Shown here: positions 60,344 through 64,000 of the stretch, piece after piece
Layout of the letters: each line of letters begins with the position of its first letter
Numbering within the stretch: position 1 is the first letter of the stretch
DNA from: Glandiceps talaboti
Taxonomy: Eukaryota > Hemichordata > Enteropneusta > Spengelidae
Direction of reading: 5' to 3'
Length of the DNA stretch: 64,000 nt
Assembly (NCBI RefSeq): GCF_964340395.1
Contig: NC_135555.1
Span: 18,379,115 to 18,443,114 of the forward strand
The notes under the pieces: model-generated
Told to the model about the DNA's origin: nothing
Seen by the model: only the letters and a program-made list of their open reading frames with translations
The model's database searches: none
Translations under genes and position numbers: made by a program

Positions 60344-60473
60344 CTTTCTGGATATTTCTGGCGGTATTTTCTTCTCGAAACTTTTGATCCTTCTCTTCAG
60401 CAGTAGCTATAGTATCTTCAATTGAGTTGTCGGAAAGTGTTAATTCAGTCAGACAACGAAGACGAGAGTCGAT
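60344..60473 (-). CDS. Candidate internal coding exon (unidentified), best in window
   Basis: On the minus strand the block lies between 'acagatctctttgtag' and 'ccagaaag|gtatgg' (donor at 60338-60343). It encodes 43 codons plus one base: IDSRLRCLTELTLSDNSIED, then TIATAEEKDQKFREENTARN and IQK. The peptide is strongly charged and helix-forming, very unlike the Phe/Leu/Tyr-rich noise of this AT-rich DNA, and only one frame is open. G+C is clearly above the flanks. An in-frame stop just before the acceptor fixes the start; phase 0 in, 1 out. I do not recognise the protein. The next exon may be far away: candidates with entry phase 1 lie at 45434, 41347, 35980 and 29781. Confidence 0.5.
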
Positions 60474-60479
60474 CTACAA

Positions 60480-60935
60480 AGAGATCTGTTAAAGAACAAA
60501 CAGAGTAATAGCAATGAATACATGCACCACCTTTCTTTATAAGTGTCCCTTTTTAATTGTTAAGGGGACACATCCATTACACGGGATAGGGGTGACCTGC
60601 TGATCATGTAATTGTCTGTCAGTGACCTTTCGTAGATTAGCTAACTATTGTGCCTGGAAAACTCTATTTCATTAGAGGGGTGGCTGCTATACCTGTACTA
60701 CCTGTGTCACCTGCTCTTAATTTTTGTTTTGGGATAATCCACTTCGCGAGGGCAGGATTGAAGCCACAGAGCTTTCATATTACATTTCTACTTTCAATCA
60801 CAGACGATGCCAGTAATGATAGCATGTTTTTGTTGATGTTTTGTTACCATAACAATTTGAAAACTAATATTGGGGATGGCCATGAAAATAGCAAGATCTG
60901 TTACCATATATCTATTCTGATAAAAAATAACTGCA
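60480..60935. other. Non-coding stretch
   Basis: Flank of the best exon candidate. A 142-codon plus-strand frame starts at 60650, but its second half lies in the tandem repeat that follows, so it is not called. Confidence 0.4.
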
Positions 60936-60937
60936 GG

Positions 60938-61290
60938 AAGGAATTACTAAAAGTTACACAAGTACACATACAAAATAAAGGGTGTGATCAAAGGTGGGGA
61001 CAAAAAAAATGGAAGGTAAAACTGGAAAAATTCCCAGAAGAATTACTAAAGAGTTACGCAAGCACACACATGAAATAAAAGGTGTGTGATAAAGTGTGAA
61101 AAAAAAGGAAAAGTACCAACTGGAATGATCCCCAGGGGAATTACTTTTAGGAATAATCCCCAGAGGAATTGCCGAAAGTTACACAAGTGCACATATGAAA
61201 TAATGGGTGAGATAAAACGTCTTTTTTAAAAAACACAGATAATTGCAATAGATGTGCAACCTAGAATAATTCAGGGCAGAACTACTAAAA
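60938..61290. repeat. ~105-bp degenerate tandem repeat, three or more copies
   Basis: Units start 'gaattactaaaagttacaca' (60942), 'gaattactaaagagttacgc' (61039) and 'gaattgccgaaagttacaca' (61165). They share 'aagtacacatacaaaataaa' like and 'ggtgtgataaa' phrases. A short extra piece ('aataatccccagagg') sits between copies. Confidence 0.85.
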
Positions 61291-61686
61291 TTTACAAAAT
61301 GATATTAGTTATACCATGTGACAAAAAGAACTGAAAACACACACACACAAAAAAAAAAAACCACGATATAAAACATAAAAACTGCAAACAGTAAAACGTG
61401 AGAACTAAAAATCAGTTTATTATCAACATAGAATGTTAACAAGTTGTCTAGGTGTTACTGTCTGAAAGAGACCAGACGTTTACTCACTGTCCGATAAGAT
61501 TAATTGCAATTAACTGTAATTTTATCATTCATTGGTTTATCAAGTTCAAATCATTACATGATTTTCAAACGAACATTCGTTTTTAAAGGAAAAGTCCAGT
61601 CAGACTAATTTATGCTTTTTGTAGTACGTTTGCATTTACTGTGACTACTATTAGTAGTAATAGTAATATCAAATATATATACGGTA

Positions 61687-62038
61687 CTAAGGCCTCATAA
61701 AAAAAATTACCCTAAATTTTAGAATAGGTGGGGTAGGTAGATTTTTTATTTTATTTTATTCTATTTTTTTTCAGGTAGTTATGTTTTCTATATGGCCTCT
61801 GTGTTATTGGTTTCTTCTCATCAGATAGTACAGCCATTACAGATTGGAAGAACAATTTTATATTGTCTTTTTAAGATGATGCCAGTTTCCGCATCCACTA
61901 TTTCTGGCGAGACCACAATTTTCGCGATTTTATTATTTTTTCTCAAATATGTAAAAAAAAAAAGTTGAAGGTCGGCAGTGTAAAACTAGGTTGGGTTGGG
62001 TAACCTGAACCACACAATTATTTTTTATTAGACCTAAT
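61687..62038 (-). mobile_element. Family A element, near full-length copy 6
   Basis: Reverse orientation. The left end 'ctaaggcctcataaaaaaaa' and right end 'aattattttttattagacct' are the family's inverted termini. Landmarks are 'acagccattacagattggaa' and 'ggttgggtaacctgaacc'. Confidence 0.85.
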
Positions 62039-62212
62039 ATCACAGCTGCAATAAAAAAAACCACCCACCATCCGTCAATCAAACTGTTTAGCCACCAATA
62101 GAAGACCTTTCACAAGGACCTATTGTTACAAGATAAATGCATGACCCTTCTTCAAAACCCTGTACACCTGAAGTAAGGTTATGAAATCTTCAACAAATGA
62201 TACAAAACTGAG

Positions 62213-62236
62213 AGGGGGGGGGGGGGGGGGGGGGGC
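62213..62236. repeat. Poly-G tract
   Basis: About 22 consecutive G, one of several long G/C homopolymers in this AT-rich window. Confidence 0.9.
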
Positions 62237-62689
62237 AGTTCATAATTAGTGTAGCATACTTGATCTGTTGATTTTTGTAACACATTGCTAAGCTCACTTC
62301 AGAGTTTCCAGGTAATCTTGGTGAGAGCCAGGTTCTGGAGTACTTGAAGTCTACTCTAAACGTGAGAGTGTCACTACATCTGTTCTTGTTTTCTTTCTTT
62401 TCTTTTGAACTGTGTCAAACATCTTTGTCTGATGATACTTTCCTAGTCTTGTGTAATCAACAAAATTTGACATTGTTGTTGACTTTTGAAAACAATTTGT
62501 CAGCATATGTAACATACTGTGGTCTATTAACTGGATGAACCCTGCAGATCTGATTGTCACATGCAGTAGTACGAGTATACGGTGATCTTCTTTTCTAATC
62601 TTTCCATTTCACTCATAGTAATACATGTAAACTAAATATGAGTTTAACACAGTATTCAATGGCAATATTGGATTCTAAAATGGCTTATA

Positions 62690-62733
62690 GCGGCACAAGT
62701 TGAGTTTACGTCATATAAACTATTCTAGTATAA
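62690..62733 (+). mobile_element. Family B fragment cut by a family A insertion
   Basis: 'cggcacaagttgagttta' followed by 'ctattctagtataa' matches the first ~50 bp of the B elements, then stops exactly where family A copy 7 begins. Confidence 0.6.
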
Positions 62734-63030
62734 GGCAAAAAAAAAAATAATTGTTTGGTTCCGGTTACCTATCCCCACCTAGCTTTTCACTACCTAACCT
62801 AAACTTTTTTAAGTATTCGAGAGAGAAAATAAAATCGCAAAGATTGTGAAGTCTCATGAGAAATAGTGGATGTGGAAACTGACATCAACGTAAAAAGACA
62901 AAATAAAACTGTTCTTCCAATCTGTAATGGCTGTACGTCTAATAGCAAATAAACAACACAGAGACCATTTGGAAAACAATGGAAAACCTGAACAAGACAC
63001 TCACACAGAAAAAAAATATAAAATATAATT
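62734..63030 (+). mobile_element. Family A element, copy 7 (3' end missing)
   Basis: Begins 'aaggcaaaaaaaaaaataat', then 'gttccggttacctatcccca', and keeps 'ttccaatctgtaatggctgt'. It ends after 'cactcacacagaaaaaaaat', abutting the CA-tailed repeat. The right terminal part seen at 46150-46234 is absent. Confidence 0.8.
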
Positions 63031-63440
63031 TGCTTATCACTGATGGGATCATCATGTTAGGAATACTGCTTCATCTACACATCCCCAGATGCATACCCAT
63101 AAAATTTTCAGACTAATCTGCTCAGTAGTTTTGGAACTATATACTTTTGACAAATAAGACACATTTTTAGACCTAATTTGCATATCACTGATGGGATCAG
63201 CATATCATGAACAATTCTTAATCTAAACACCTCTAAGAACGTTCCTACCAAATTTCAGATCGATCTGCTGAGCAGTTTTGGAATTTAAGTTTTTTATTAC
63301 CACAAACCACACTTTTTGACCCAAATCACACACCGGTGGTAAGATTGTTTTGATTTGAACAATTTCCCAACTAGACACCCAAGGTAACATACCCACCAAA
63401 TATGGCAATCGGTCCAGTAGTTTTTGACTTTAAGTTGTCC
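63030..63440 (+). repeat. Three-monomer repeat leading into (CA)n
   Basis: Three diverged ~145-bp monomers. The first two open with 'atttgc.tatcactgatggg', and all carry 'ccaaatttcagatcgatctg' like and 'cagtagttttggaact' like phrases (ends near 63130, 63285 and 63425). They run straight into the CA tract. The pattern of monomers plus CA tail is a style I associate with marine invertebrate repeats. Confidence 0.75.
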
Positions 63441-63473
63441 ACACACACATGCGCACGCGCGCGCACACACACA

Positions 63474-63556
<83 letters not shown>
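63433..63556. repeat. Long (CA)n microsatellite
   Basis: About 120 bp of CA repeats with early 'gcgcgcg' interruptions. Frames through it are Cys/Val or Thr/His artefacts. Confidence 0.98.
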
Positions 63557-64000
63557 CTTTGCCATGCCTATAGCACTACATAGCACTGAATCTTATCAGT
63601 TCAGTTGTGCTAATGAGAGTGCATTTATATATATTCAAACTTTTGTAAGCAACTTTGTGATAATTTAGGAAAGTATTATCAGACAAAGATGTTTTCACAC
63701 AGTTCAAAAGGAAAGGAAGACCACAAGAACACAGATAATTGTGGTAAATATCGGATCAGCCAAGTCGTGGGTGGGAATGATCGCTAGATTTGAAAGCTAA
63801 TGACTAGTCTTTAGTCTATTAAAACTAAGACCTAGATAATATTACTTTGCAATATCTCTTCCTCTAGCTGTTGGATAATGAGATCTGACAAATTATTGCA
63901 TTCCTTCTACGCTTGTGTATACATTAGAGGGGGCAACATAAACTAACCTTGATATAGAAATAACCATGAACTAGAAAGGTGCAAGCAAACAAAACCTGAC
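63557..64000. other. AT-rich right edge, no gene seen
   Basis: No repeat or splice-bounded block recognised in the last ~440 bp. Confidence 0.4.

Noticed and set aside
60650-61078. 142-codon open frame on the plus strand
   Set aside because: Its second half is made of ~105-bp tandem repeat units, and a frame of this length is not rare by chance in 64 kb of AT-rich DNA.
63297-63668. Cys/Val and Thr/His open frames at the right edge
   Set aside because: Translations of the (CA)n microsatellite.

Overview
This window looks like nuclear DNA of a marine invertebrate animal. It is AT-rich (about one third G+C, estimated by eye). It has no long open reading frame, no operon layout and no bacterial signals, and it is crowded with microsatellites, minisatellites, short terminal-inverted-repeat elements and decayed tandem duplications. 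A repeat at the right edge ends in a (CA)n tract and carries a 'cagtagttttgg' type motif, a style I associate with repeats of molluscs and other marine invertebrates. I cannot name the phylum from sequence alone.

Layout. 0-6 kb: degenerate AT-rich tandem repeats, a 34-bp minisatellite (0.5-0.95 kb) and a 228-bp foldback element (5.64 kb). 6-8.5 kb: a 52-bp minisatellite, then the best-defined mobile element, 6741-8417. It has ~355-bp terminal inverted repeats, an exact 9-bp target duplication and a broken gene reaching from the left repeat into the interior. 9-10.8 kb: clustered copies of a short element (family A) and a relative of the 5.64 kb foldback. 11-20.5 kb: a long (GA)n tract, several simple repeats, a 475-bp foldback and a 31-bp minisatellite inside an older degenerate array. 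22-25 kb: copies of families A, B, C and D.

27.7-45.5 kb and 60.0-60.5 kb: weak signs of one or more intron-rich genes, mainly on the minus strand. These are short open blocks, often somewhat richer in G+C than their surroundings, bounded by plausible splice sites, and some can be joined in compatible phase. None is identified, and several have rival open frames, so they are candidates only. 44.7-45.3 kb holds pentanucleotide simple repeats. 48.1-49.8 kb is a striking 49-bp satellite (about 35 copies) in which each unit contains two inverted repeats. 50-57 kb is mostly AT-rich sequence with decayed tandem repeats and a second B copy. 58 kb has a long-armed foldback between identical 32-bp direct repeats. 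61.7-63.6 kb is a nest of family A, a fragment of B and a three-monomer repeat ending in (CA)n.

No tRNA, rRNA, CRISPR array, operon, bacterial insertion sequence or intact transposase gene was found. The main biology on show is repeat birth and decay: young homogeneous arrays, solo copies of their units elsewhere, and old arrays now at the limit of recognition.
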